A stretch of DNA of 52,287 bases from JBFELO01 sp041552055. Its GTDB lineage: Bacteria; Acidobacteriota; Thermoanaerobaculia; Thermoanaerobaculales; Sulfomarinibacteraceae. The notes below the pieces were generated by a model. The model was not told the DNA's origin, ran no database searches, and was given only the letters and a program-made list of their open reading frames with translations. The DNA lies in assembly GCA_041552055.1 (NCBI GenBank), contig JBFELO010000015.1:1-52287 (forward strand). The letters are read 5' to 3'. Each line of letters begins with the position of its first letter. The stretch's first letter is position 1. A program made the position numbers and the translations under genes. This document shows positions 25,067 to 32,956 of the stretch, one piece after another.

Positions 25067-27241
25067 ATGAGACTCATGATACTTGGGCTCATGTGCACGT
25101 GTGTGAGCGTGCTCGGTGTTGCCGGTGAGGGGATGTGGCTGCCCGAGCAGCTGCCGAGGATCGGCGATGCCCTGAGGCAGGCCGGTCTGGAGACTCCGCC
25201 CGAGAACTTCGCCGACCTCACGGGCCACCCGATGGGCGCGATCGTGTCGCTCGGAGGATGCTCGGCATCGTTCGTCTCGCCCGAGGGTCTGGTGGCGACC
25301 AATCACCACTGTGCCTACGGCACGATTCAATTCAACTCGACGGCCGAGCGGAACCTCCTGAAGGAGGGCTTTCTTGCCGCGACGCGAGGGGACGAGCTGC
25401 CGGCGTCTCCGGGGTCGCGGGTGTACGTCACCGTCGCGGTGAAGGACGTCACCGATCGCGTGTTGGCGGGAATCCCCGACGACGCCGATGGTCCGACCCG
25501 GTACGCCGCCATCGAGCAGACCGAGAAGCAGCTCATCGCCGAGTGCGAGGAAACCGAGGGCCACCGGTGCAAGGTCGCCGCGTTCCACGGCGGGCTCATG
25601 TTCCGCCTCTACTCTCAGCTCGAGATCCGGGATGTGCGGTTGGTGTACGCGCCACCGTCGTCGATCGGTAAGTACGGCGGCGATGTCGACAATTGGGAGT
25701 GGCCGCGTCACACCGGCGACTTCGCCCTGTACCGGGCGTGGGCGGGCGCAGACGGCCAGCCTGCCGATCCGGCCCCCGACAACGTCCCTTACCGGCCCGA
25801 GCACTGGCTCAGGATCGGCGTCGACGGGGTCGAAGAGGGCGACTTCGTGATGGTCGTCGGCTACCCGGGCAGGACCAATCGCTACCGGCTGGCATCCGAG
25901 GTGGCCGAGGCCATCGAGTGGACGTACCCCGAGCGGGTCGCACGGCGCACGGAGAGTCTCGAGATCATCGATCGTGAGACCGAGGGTCGACCCGAGGCCG
26001 ACATCGCCTACGCGGCCACCGTGTCCTACCTGAACAACAGCCTCAAGAACGCGCAGGGAATGCTCGCCGGCTTCGCGTACTCCGAGTCGGTGGATCGGAA
26101 ACAAACGATCGAGGCGGAGCTCGCGCAGTGGATCGCGGCCGAGCCCGAACGACAGGCACGCTGGGGCGACGCCCTCACCGATCTCCAGGCCGTGCTCGAC
26201 GAGAAGAGCGTGCACCGCGCGCGTGATCAGGAGCTCTCCTCGCTGAAGTACAACCAGCTCGTGTCGGTGGCGAATCGGAGCTACCGACTGGCCCGTCAGC
26301 GGGAGCTGCCGGACGCCGAGCGCAAGCCCGGCTACCAGGAACGCGACATGGCCCGGATCCGCGCCCGCGTCGCGCGCATGGCGCGCAGCTTCGATGCCCA
26401 GGTGGACCAGGCGCGGCTGCAACGCACGCTCGAACACTACGCCGCGCTGCCCGACGCCGAGCGGCTCGCGGTGATGGATGATTGGTTCGGTTTCGACGGC
26501 GCCGCGGATCCCGCGACCGCAATCGGGGCGAGGCTCGACGGCATGTACGGCGCTACGTCCCTGGTGGACGCCGACCAGCGGATGGCGTTGTTGGAGGCCG
26601 ATCGCGCGGCCCTCGAGGCGAGCGAGGATCCGTTCGTGCAGTTCGCCGTCGCCATGTACGATACGAATCTGGCGCTCGAGGCTGAGGCTGAAGCGCTCAA
26701 GGGAAAGCTGCTGGAGGCGCGGCCGCCCTTCATGGAGGCGCACCTCGCGTTCCAGCAAGCCCGTGGCGAGGAGATCTACCCGGACGCCAACGGCACCCTG
26801 CGGGTCACGTTCGGCACCGTCCAGGGCTACGTACCGCGCGACGCCGTCGTGTACCAGCCCTTCACGACCGCCGGAGGGGCCGCCGCAAAGGCAACCGACA
26901 AAGAGCCCTTCGACGCTCCGGAAGAGCTTCTCAAGGCAGTTGCGGTACACGACTACGGCCCGTACGAGTCCGAGTCGATCGGCTCTCTGCCGGTCAACTT
27001 CCTGTCCGGTGTGGACACCACGGGAGGCAACTCGGGTTCGGCGACTCTTGACGCCGAGGGCCGCCTGGTGGGACTGCTGTTCGACGGCAACTGGGAGAGC
27101 ATGATCTCGGACTGGGACTTCCTGCCGGAGGTGACGCGATCGATTCACGTCGACGTGCGATACATGCTGTGGGTGCTGGATCGCATCGATCACGGCTGGC
27201 ACCTGCTGGAGGAGATGGGAGTCGATCCGACCTTCCGTTAG
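25067..27241 (+). CDS. Dipeptidyl-peptidase of peptidase family S46 (DPP7-like specificity)
   Basis: A signal peptide (MRLMILGLMCTCVSVLGVAG) is followed by the S46 N-terminus GMWLPEQLP. The catalytic triad is visible: His81 in ATNHHCAYG, Asp218 in NWEWPRHTGDFALY, and Ser656 in TTGGNSGSATL. Eighteen residues after the catalytic Ser is Gly674 (FDGNWE). In Porphyromonas enzymes that position is Gly in DPP7 (hydrophobic P1) and Arg in DPP11 (Asp/Glu P1), so DPP7-like specificity is expected. The enzyme removes dipeptides from the N-terminus of oligopeptides in the periplasm. Its length of 724 residues is normal. The stop codon is the first triplet of the palindromic repeat that follows. Confidence 0.93.
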   Translation: MRLMILGLMCTCVSVLGVAGEGMWLPEQLPRIGDALRQAGLETPPENFADLTGHPMGAIVSLGGCSASFVSPEGLVATNHHCAYGTIQFNSTAERNLLKEGFLAATRGDELPASPGSRVYVTVAVKDVTDRVLAGIPDDADGPTRYAAIEQTEKQLIAECEETEGHRCKVAAFHGGLMFRLYSQLEIRDVRLVYAPPSSIGKYGGDVDNWEWPRHTGDFALYRAWAGADGQPADPAPDNVPYRPEHWLRIGVDGVEEGDFVMVVGYPGRTNRYRLASEVAEAIEWTYPERVARRTESLEIIDRETEGRPEADIAYAATVSYLNNSLKNAQGMLAGFAYSESVDRKQTIEAELAQWIAAEPERQARWGDALTDLQAVLDEKSVHRARDQELSSLKYNQLVSVANRSYRLARQRELPDAERKPGYQERDMARIRARVARMARSFDAQVDQARLQRTLEHYAALPDAERLAVMDDWFGFDGAADPATAIGARLDGMYGATSLVDADQRMALLEADRAALEASEDPFVQFAVAMYDTNLALEAEAEALKGKLLEARPPFMEAHLAFQQARGEEIYPDANGTLRVTFGTVQGYVPRDAVVYQPFTTAGGAAAKATDKEPFDAPEELLKAVAVHDYGPYESESIGSLPVNFLSGVDTTGGNSGSATLDAEGRLVGLLFDGNWESMISDWDFLPEVTRSIHVDVRYMLWVLDRIDHGWHLLEEMGVDPTFR

Positions 27242-27317
27242 CAATTCTCGCGGCGCGGCGCCGCGAGAATTGCTGTAGATACCGGATGGGCGTGTGTGCG
27301 GGGCGTGATGGGATGAC
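27241..27317 (+). repeat. Intergenic palindromic element, copy 5 (perfect 16-bp arms)
   Basis: gcaattctcgcggcgc (27241-27256) and its exact inverse (27258-27273) are separated by one base, giving the strongest hairpin of the set. A 33-base spacer leads to gatgggatgac at 27307-27317. The first base is the last base of the S46 stop codon, so the hairpin forms the immediate 3' end of that transcript and may end or stabilise it. Confidence 0.85.
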
Positions 27318-27387
27318 AGCGTACGAGGGACGAGATCAACAGAGTTGCCTCGCCTCGGTGAAACCGAGCGAACTCGGCGGATGCCCG

Positions 27388-28203
27388 TCAGACGTTGATG
27401 AAGGCCATCGAGGCCTCCGGGTAGCGGTCGCCCGCTGCCATGTCTCTCGGGATCACCTCGTCGATCGTCGACAGCTCGTCGGACGTGAGCGCGATGTCGG
27501 TCGCGTCCGCGTTCTCGGCCAGCCGGGCGCGGCTGCGGGTGCCCGGGATCGGCACCACGTCACCGCCCTGGGCAAGCACCCAGGCCAGGGCGAGCTGGGC
27601 AGGAGTGCAGCCCTTGTCCCCGGCCAGTGCCTCGACCTGCTCCACGAGCTCGATGTCCCGGCTCCACAACGACCACTCCGACTGCAGGACCGCGATCGGA
27701 TGGACCTCGACGGCACGTCGCAGGGTCGGCGAAGAGGCTTCGGACAGCCCCAGGTATCGCACCTTGCCCGCCTAAACGAGATCGGCTATGGCGCCGACGG
27801 TGTCCTCGATCGGCACCTGGAGGTCGACGCAGTGCTGGTAGTAGAGGTCGACGTGGTCGACTCCGAGCCGCTGGAGGCTGTCGTCGCACGCGGCCTTGAG
27901 ATACTCGGGTCGTCCGCTCACCCCGGTGACACTGCCGTCCGCGCGGCGCTGAATCGAGAACTTGGTGGCCGGCACGACTTCATCGCGCCGGTCGCTCAGG
28001 GCGCGTCCCAGGAGCCTCTCGTTGTGGCCCGTACCGTACGTGTCGGCGGTGTCCCGGAAGGTCACGCCGAGGTCTAAGGCGTGGTGGAGAACGTCGAGGC
28101 TGGCGGCCTCCTTGCTGGGGCCGTAGGACTTGGACATGCCCATGCAGCCGAGGCCCAGGGCGAAACCAGCCAGACCGCTCGGACCGAGATCGCGTGTGAT
28201 CAT
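27388..28203 (-). pseudogene. Aldo/keto reductase interrupted by a single in-frame TAG
   Basis: From ATG at 28203 the frame reads ITRDLGPSGLAGFALGLGC, then VTFRDTADTYG, VVPATKF and VDLYYQH, so the catalytic Asp, Tyr, Lys and His of the AKR tetrad are all present. At codon 144 (27772-27774) a TAG follows AIADLV; the same frame then continues AGKVRYLGLSEASSPTLRRA and ends normally with AFINV at 27388. Family members usually have Lys, Glu or Gln before AGKVR, each one base from TAG. Total length of about 271 codons is a little shorter than the usual 320-330. Nothing else is broken, so the mutation is recent or a base-call error. It is a cytoplasmic type, unlike the exported reductases at 30.8 and 33.2 kb. 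Confidence 0.8.
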
Positions 28204-28315
28204 GAGCACATCCTCGAACAGCAACACGGCCGGAGATGGGGGCCTTCTCGGTTCGTGACTGCAGGACTGATGGCGGAGGGGGCACTCGAATCTCGGCCGA
28301 GGTAGACTCGTTGCC

Positions 28316-28909
28316 ATGAACGACGCCTACTACCCGCTGACGGTCGACGGAGTGACCCTCCGGGCGCGGGTCGTGCGCAAGCGCGTGCGCAACGTGAACG
28401 TGCGGCTGGTGGGTGACGAGCTGCGGGTCAGCGCGCCGCATTACGTCCCCCGTGCCGAACTCGAGGAGATCGTCGCCGGGCTCGCCCGCCGTCTGGTGCG
28501 GCGGGCCAGGGCCGAGGTCGTCAACTCCGACGAGGCCGCGCTGGCCGCGCTGCGTCGGGTCGCGGATCGCTTTCCCGAGCCGCCTCCCGTGACCGAGGTT
28601 CGCTTCGTCACCAACCAGCGTGCGCGCTGGGGAAGCTACAGCGAGCGGACCGGCGTCGTCCGCCTCAACGCCTCCCTGTGTCAGCTTCCGCGCTGGGTGC
28701 TGGAGGCGGTAGTCGCGCACGAGCTCGCTCACTCGTTCTACCCGGACCACTCGCGCAGGTTCTGGGAGCTGCTGCGCCAGGTGTGCCCGAACACCGACCG
28801 GGCGCAGGCCTTCCTCGAGGGAGTCAGCTGGATCGCCGGTCGCTGGGACGAGCTTCCGCCCGTCGAACGCGCGCTGCTGTCGGCGGGCGTCGAGCGCGAT
28901 TACTCGTAG
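28316..28909 (+). CDS. YgjP/WSS1-like zinc metallopeptidase (DUF45)
   Basis: The 197-residue protein has the DUF45 layout: an N-terminal beta region rich in basic residues (RARVVRKRVRNVNVRL), the RARWGS turn near residue 104, and the zinc site HELAH (135-139) with the third ligand His145 in YPDHSRRFW. No signal peptide is present, so it is cytoplasmic. YgjP-like proteins resemble SprT/Wss1 proteases, which can act on DNA-protein crosslinks; activity of the bacterial members is poorly known. It is divergent from the broken aldo/keto reductase and overlaps the convergent FKBP gene by ten bases. Confidence 0.85.
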   Translation: MNDAYYPLTVDGVTLRARVVRKRVRNVNVRLVGDELRVSAPHYVPRAELEEIVAGLARRLVRRARAEVVNSDEAALAALRRVADRFPEPPPVTEVRFVTNQRARWGSYSERTGVVRLNASLCQLPRWVLEAVVAHELAHSFYPDHSRRFWELLRQVCPNTDRAQAFLEGVSWIAGRWDELPPVERALLSAGVERDYS

Positions 28910-29712
28910 GAGATCAGCTCGACATCGAAGACCAACATGCCCTGCGGCGCGCCGGACGCTCCCTTGTAGGCGAGCTCTTCCGGAATCCACATGCGGCGCT
29001 TCTCGCCGACTACCATGAGCTGTACACCCTCGGTCCAGCCTGGAATCACCCGGTTCAGGGGAAAGCTGGCCGGCTGTCCCCGGATGACCGAGGAGTCGAA
29101 CATCTTGCCATCGGTGGTCCAGCCGGAGTAGTGAACGGTGACCGTAGACTTCGCGCTTGGGTGCTGGCTCCCGGTGCCTGGTTGCAGGACCTTCGAAGCG
29201 AGGCCGCTGGCTGTCTTCTCGGCGTCGGCCGGCGGCCCTGCGACGTCCTCGGGAACCGGCGGCGGCTCGGGAGGCTCGGGCATGTCATCGATCCCCAGAA
29301 GCTCGACGTCGAAGACCAACATGCCGGCAGGCCGGCCGGGGCGGTTGTTGTAGGCCAGCTCCACGGGAATCCAAAGCCGGCGCTTCTCGCCGACCACCAT
29401 CAACTGGAGCCCCTCGGTCCATCCCGGAATCACCCGGTTGAGGGGAAAGCTGGCCGGCTGCCCCCGGATCACCGAGGAGTCGAACATCTTGCCGTCGGTG
29501 GTCCAGCCGGAGTAGTGGACGGTGACCTTGTCCCAGGCGTCGGGATGTTTCTCGTCGGTGCCGGCCGCCAGGACCGTGGTGCACAGGCCGGAGTCGGTGC
29601 ACTCCGCGTCGTCGGGCGGGGCCGCGACGTCCGGCGGCGTGGCGATCTCCTGGGCAGCGCCGGTTATGGCGCAGAGAACGGCGAACACGATGGTGAGTGT
29701 GGTGATCTTCAT
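28900..29712 (-). CDS. Exported peptidyl-prolyl isomerase with two tandem FKBP domains
   Basis: ATG at 29712 gives a signal peptide (MKITTLTIVFAVLCAITGAA). Two FKBP domains follow (about residues 30-140 and 160-270), joined by a Pro-rich linker PEPPEPPPVPED. Each contains the core VTVHYSGWTTDGKMFDSS, then FPLNRVIPGWTEG and MVVGEKRR-(L/M)-WIP, the residues that shape the FKBP active site. The two domains are nearly identical in the core at DNA level, with a period of 384 bases. It should assist folding of exported proteins in the periplasm. The 3' end overlaps the YgjP-like gene by ten bases on the opposite strand. Confidence 0.92.
   Translation of the reverse strand: MKITTLTIVFAVLCAITGAAQEIATPPDVAAPPDDAECTDSGLCTTVLAAGTDEKHPDAWDKVTVHYSGWTTDGKMFDSSVIRGQPASFPLNRVIPGWTEGLQLMVVGEKRRLWIPVELAYNNRPGRPAGMLVFDVELLGIDDMPEPPEPPPVPEDVAGPPADAEKTASGLASKVLQPGTGSQHPSAKSTVTVHYSGWTTDGKMFDSSVIRGQPASFPLNRVIPGWTEGVQLMVVGEKRRMWIPEELAYKGASGAPQGMLVFDVELISYE
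28980..29527 (-). repeat. 384-bp-period direct duplication inside the FKBP gene
   Basis: The stretch of about 160 bases at 28980-29143 recurs at about 29364-29527 with only scattered, mostly synonymous differences by eye; for example the cacccggtt core is at 29047 and again at 29431. The offset is 384 bases, or 128 codons, so reading frame is kept. Confidence 0.8.
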
Positions 29713-29792
29713 GGTGCGTACGCTAACCCGGACACTTCGACAACACAAGCCGCACCTCGCGACGGCATCCGTTGAACCTGGATATCACCGGC

Positions 29793-29999
29793 TCACCACG
29801 ATTGGCGCACCGCCTGCTCGGCGACCCATGCATTGCTCGATGTAGGCCAGTCGTGCTGCCGGCTCCACAGGTCGAGCTGATGCAGAACGTCGTGGAAGGC
29901 CTTTCGCGCCTGCTCTGGCCATTCGGTGCGATCTTGGGGAAGCAGGGCGGTGGGCCGCGGCGAGCCGGACGTGCGCGCCGTACACAGTTGATGTTCCAT
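29793..29999 (-). CDS. Possible small protein, unknown
   Basis: ATG at 29999 is preceded by GGGAGGGGAC at close spacing. The 68-codon frame has a balanced composition (WPEQARKAFHDVLHQLDLW, then RQHDWPTSSNAWVAEQAVRQ) with Trp and His residues, unlike the Arg/Pro-rich shadow frames beside it. The interval 29713-30141 is otherwise empty and AT-rich around 30060-30090 (ataaataaagtgtaaata), which could hold its promoter. I recognise no family. It may be a real short cytoplasmic protein. Confidence 0.45.
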   Translation of the reverse strand: MEHQLCTARTSGSPRPTALLPQDRTEWPEQARKAFHDVLHQLDLWSRQHDWPTSSNAWVAEQAVRQSW

Positions 30000-30141
30000 G
30001 GGTCCCCTCCCGTTCGCTTCACCGTCGGGTCGCGATGTCTCGACCCTGGGAGACAACGATAGCATAAATAAAGTGTAAATACAACTGAATACCTTCCCAA
30101 CGCAATTCCACGCCACGTTGCCGGCGTCGCCAGGGTCACGA

Positions 30142-30627
30142 TCAGCGGCCGAGGTAGGGCCGTGGATCGATCGGCGTGCCGTCTCGGAGTATTTCGTAGT
30201 GGAGGTGGGCACCGCTCGCGTTTCCGCTGCTTCCGACGGTGCCGACCACGTCACCTCGGGTCAGTTTTTTCCCTCGCTCGACCTTGATCCGCTTGAGGTG
30301 GGCGTAGCGGGTCTGCCAGCCGTCGCCGTGGTCGACCAGCACCGTGCGGCCGTACTTGCCGGCACGTTCGGCAAGAACCACCTTCCCGTCCGCGGTGGTT
30401 TTGACCGGGGTACCGGCGGGCGCGGAAACGTCGATTCCCTGGTGACGGGAGCGGTCGCGTGGGGCTCCGAAGTCGGAGGTGATGACTACCCTGGCACCGG
30501 TCACCGGCCAACCGGACGGAACTCTGTCGCTCCTTTCGGCACGACGCGCCGATGCGCATCCCTGGATCCCCGCGGCCAGCAGGGCCACGACGACTGCGGC
30601 AGACCGGAACCTCGTGCGACGCGCCAT
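30142..30627 (-). CDS. M23-family (LytM-type) endopeptidase, exported
   Basis: ATG at 30627 follows GGAGG. The N-terminus is basic then hydrophobic (MARRTRFRSAAVVVALLAAG) and ends IQGC, a possible but imperfect lipobox. The catalytic domain fills the rest: VITSDFGAPRDRSRHQGIDV with the HxxxD zinc pair, then AGKYGRTVLVDHGDGWQTRY, LTRGDVVGTVGSSGNASG and the HLHYE motif. All residues expected of an active M23 peptidase (H, D, H-x-H) are present. At 161 residues it is a minimal enzyme with no LysM or coiled-coil region. It probably cuts peptidoglycan crosslinks or acts as a lipoprotein activator. It is divergent from the reductase module. Confidence 0.9.
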   Translation of the reverse strand: MARRTRFRSAAVVVALLAAGIQGCASARRAERSDRVPSGWPVTGARVVITSDFGAPRDRSRHQGIDVSAPAGTPVKTTADGKVVLAERAGKYGRTVLVDHGDGWQTRYAHLKRIKVERGKKLTRGDVVGTVGSSGNASGAHLHYEILRDGTPIDPRPYLGR

Positions 30628-30702
30628 CAGCTGCCTCCATTGTACGGTCCATGGCGCCGTCGTTCTCGACCTCCACACGGCGCCATTCGGCTTTGGTCGC
30701 TC

Positions 30703-30708
30703 TATAAT
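30703..30708 (+). promoter_or_regulatory. Perfect -10 hexamer (TATAAT) upstream of the reductase/DUF6599 module
   Basis: TATAAT lies 95 bases before the ATG at 30803 in an otherwise GC-rich stretch. No good -35 hexamer is visible at 16-18 bases. It could serve the first Tat-exported reductase gene. Confidence 0.35.
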
Positions 30709-30802
30709 CCGTGGGTCAAGGTTCATGTTCTGGATTCATAAGCTCGGAGACGCGGGAGCGGCGGGGGATCTCGCCACGTCCCGACGATGGGGGAGGTGTC
30801 CC

Positions 30803-31990
30803 ATGGCAGAGAGCGCGAACAGGATCGACCGCCGGCGGTTTCTGCAGCTCGGAGCAGCCACCACAGGATTCGCGCTCGGGTGCGGCGCGACGGACGGGGG
30901 AGGGCAGGAGACCCCTGAACCGTCTGGAGGGATGCGATATCGACCGCTCGGCAGCACCGGGCTCGAGGTGTCCGAGATCGCGTTCGGCGCCCACGGGGTC
31001 GACAATCCTCCTCTGATGGCGGCCGCCGTGGAGGCGGGCATCAACACGGTTTTCACCTCGGGCCACTATCAGGACGGCAGGGAGGAGGAGGCGCTCGCCC
31101 GGGCGATGAGTACGGTCGGTGTCCCGCGCGACCGGATAGTGATCATGACCGGAAACCCCCTGCGGCCGGGGGACACCAAGGAGACGATCACGGCCGATAT
31201 CGACGCCAGCCTGCGGCGACTGAGTACCGACTACCTCGACATCTACTGCAACGGCATGGTGAACAGCGCGGAAGAGGTCGTGGTGGACGAGCTGTTCGAG
31301 GCGATCGACGCGGCCCGGCAGGCGGGCAAGGTGAAGCACTTGGCCGTGACCGGACACGGCGGTGGCATGCAGGAGTGTCTCGAAGCCGCGATCGATGTCG
31401 GCCAATACCAGGTGCTCTCCACCAAGTACGACTTCGTGTCCTATCCGGACCAGGATGAGATCCTGCAACGAGCCGGCGAGCGCGGCATCGGTTCGATCGT
31501 GTTCAAGACCAACGCCGGCAACCGTCAGCGGGAGATCGAGGATCTCGAGGCCGGTGGCCTGTCGTTCCGGCAGGCCACCATCAAGTGGGCGCTGACCAAC
31601 CCGAACGTGACCAGCGTGGCCCTCACGATGACCAGCTTCGACCAGATCCGGGAGTGCGTGGCGGCGGTCGGTTCGAGTGTGACGCGGTCCGAGGTCGCCA
31701 TGCTCCGCCGCTACGCGGCCGAGATGTACGACAAGTACTGCCGGTTCTGCCGCAGGTGCGAGGCGAGCTGCCCGCACGACGTCGCGGTCGCGGACGTGAT
31801 GCGGTACGCGATGTACTTCCGGTACTACGGCCGCGAGAAGGAAGCGATGCGGCTGTACCACGAGGTGCCCCGGCGCCGGTCGGCCGCGGCGTGCCGCGGT
31901 TGTACGGGTCCGTGCGACGGCTCGTGCCCCTTCGGTCGCCGGGTCCGGGACGGGTTGGTGGAGGCGCACGGGCTGCTGAGTTTCGCGTGA
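30803..31990 (+). CDS. Tat-exported aldo/keto-reductase-fold protein with Fe-S Cys clusters; catalytic tetrad mostly lost
   Basis: ATG at 30803 follows GGGGGAGG. A Tat signal opens the protein (IDRRRFLQLGAATTGFALGC). An AKR barrel begins MRYRPLGSTGLEVSEIAFG. In active AKRs four residues act: Asp, Tyr, Lys, His. Here they are Phe84 (GINTVFTSGHY), Tyr89, Gly117 (VIMTG) and Gly151 (YLDIYCNG), so three of four are lost. The C-terminus has two Cys clusters: C313-x2-C-x2-C-x3-C323 and C364-x2-C-x3-C-x3-C375, typical of ferredoxin-like [4Fe-4S] sites. The likely role is periplasmic electron transfer or a structural partner, not a classical NADPH reductase. A DUF6599 lipoprotein gene follows 11 bases downstream. 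Confidence 0.85.
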   Translation: MAESANRIDRRRFLQLGAATTGFALGCGATDGGGQETPEPSGGMRYRPLGSTGLEVSEIAFGAHGVDNPPLMAAAVEAGINTVFTSGHYQDGREEEALARAMSTVGVPRDRIVIMTGNPLRPGDTKETITADIDASLRRLSTDYLDIYCNGMVNSAEEVVVDELFEAIDAARQAGKVKHLAVTGHGGGMQECLEAAIDVGQYQVLSTKYDFVSYPDQDEILQRAGERGIGSIVFKTNAGNRQREIEDLEAGGLSFRQATIKWALTNPNVTSVALTMTSFDQIRECVAAVGSSVTRSEVAMLRRYAAEMYDKYCRFCRRCEASCPHDVAVADVMRYAMYFRYYGREKEAMRLYHEVPRRRSAAACRGCTGPCDGSCPFGRRVRDGLVEAHGLLSFA

Positions 31991-32001
31991 GGAGGACGAG
32001 G

Positions 32002-32928
32002 ATGGTCGGGCGAATGGGCCGATGCGCGTTGGTGCTGGCTCTGCTGTCTGCCTGTGGTGCTCCGGAGACTGCGCCGCCTCAGGGTTCCGAACTCGCGCTG
32101 CTGCTGCCTACGGCAGCCGAGATCCCGGGGTGGCAGATCGCAGAGGGACCGGCCTCCTACCTCCCGGAAGGCCTGTACGAGTACCTGAACGGCGGCGCGG
32201 AGCGCTACCTGACGTTGGGTTTCCAGGAGCTGCTCCACGTGCGATACCAGCATGGCGACGATCCGCTCGCCGGGGTGACCTTCGACGTCTTCGACATGGG
32301 CGGTGAGCTGGGTGCGTTCGGGATGTTCCGCGGTGCACTGCCGGCGGACGCTGAAATGGAGGGGTGGTGCGTCGAGGGTTATCGTTCGGGTGGGCTCGCC
32401 GCGGCGTGGAAGGGGAGCGTCTACGTCCGCGGCGAGGCGGACGAGGAGCGCCCCGAGCTGCTCGTACGTCGTGACGGGGCAATGGCGCTCGCGTGCGACC
32501 GGATTCCCGGCGACGCATCTCTCCCGGCAGCCCTCGACCCGCTGCCCCCGGACGGCAGGGTGGCTCTCAGCGAACGCTGGGTCGCGTCCAACCTGCTGGG
32601 GCACGCTTTTCTCGGAGCGGGAGTGCGGGCGAGCTATGTCGTGGGGGAATACGAGGCGCAGCTCTACTTCAGCGACGCCGGGAGCGAGCCGGCGGCGTCC
32701 GAGGCGGCGAACCGCCTTCGGGGGCACTACGCGGAGTGGGGCGAGGTCGTCGGGGAGGTCGAGTCCGTCGGCATAGGAGGGTTCCGGTTCACCGATCCAA
32801 TATTGGGCAACGGAACAGTGGTGCGCTCCGGGAGATTCGTTGCAGGGGTACACGGCCAGGTGCCGTACGACGACCAGGAACGGCTGCTGGCACGACTCAT
32901 CGATGGGCTCGAGTCGGCGCCCCCGTGA
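32002..32928 (+). CDS. DUF6599-like lipoprotein, first copy
   Basis: ATG at 32002 has GGAGGA at 31991, directly after the reductase stop, so the two genes are one transcription unit. A lipoprotein signal ends LLSACGAP. The mature 290 residues include GLYEYLNGGAERYLTLGF, VTFDVFDMGGELGAFGMFRG and LSERWVASNLLGHAFLGAG, the repeated signature of DUF6599 proteins. The same blocks recur in the protein at 34441. The family is found as lipoproteins beside Fe-S aldo/keto reductases, but no activity is established to my knowledge. It probably sits on the periplasmic side of a membrane and works with the preceding Fe-S protein; that partnership is inferred from order and duplication. Confidence 0.75.
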   Translation: MVGRMGRCALVLALLSACGAPETAPPQGSELALLLPTAAEIPGWQIAEGPASYLPEGLYEYLNGGAERYLTLGFQELLHVRYQHGDDPLAGVTFDVFDMGGELGAFGMFRGALPADAEMEGWCVEGYRSGGLAAAWKGSVYVRGEADEERPELLVRRDGAMALACDRIPGDASLPAALDPLPPDGRVALSERWVASNLLGHAFLGAGVRASYVVGEYEAQLYFSDAGSEPAASEAANRLRGHYAEWGEVVGEVESVGIGGFRFTDPILGNGTVVRSGRFVAGVHGQVPYDDQERLLARLIDGLESAPP

Positions 32929-32956
32929 CGAGAGTCGGCGAGAGATGTGGGAAAGG

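Noticed and set aside
25061..27244. 727-codon open frame antisense to the S46 peptidase
   Set aside because: It mirrors the S46 gene almost end to end. Its product is His/Arg/Val-rich without motifs, as expected when a GC-rich gene with strong third-position bias is read backwards.
27772..27774. TAG in the aldo/keto reductase as a recoded sense codon
   Set aside because: No pyrrolysine or other recoding genes are seen, the site is a plain surface position in the family, and TAG is used as a normal stop by other genes here (for example S46).
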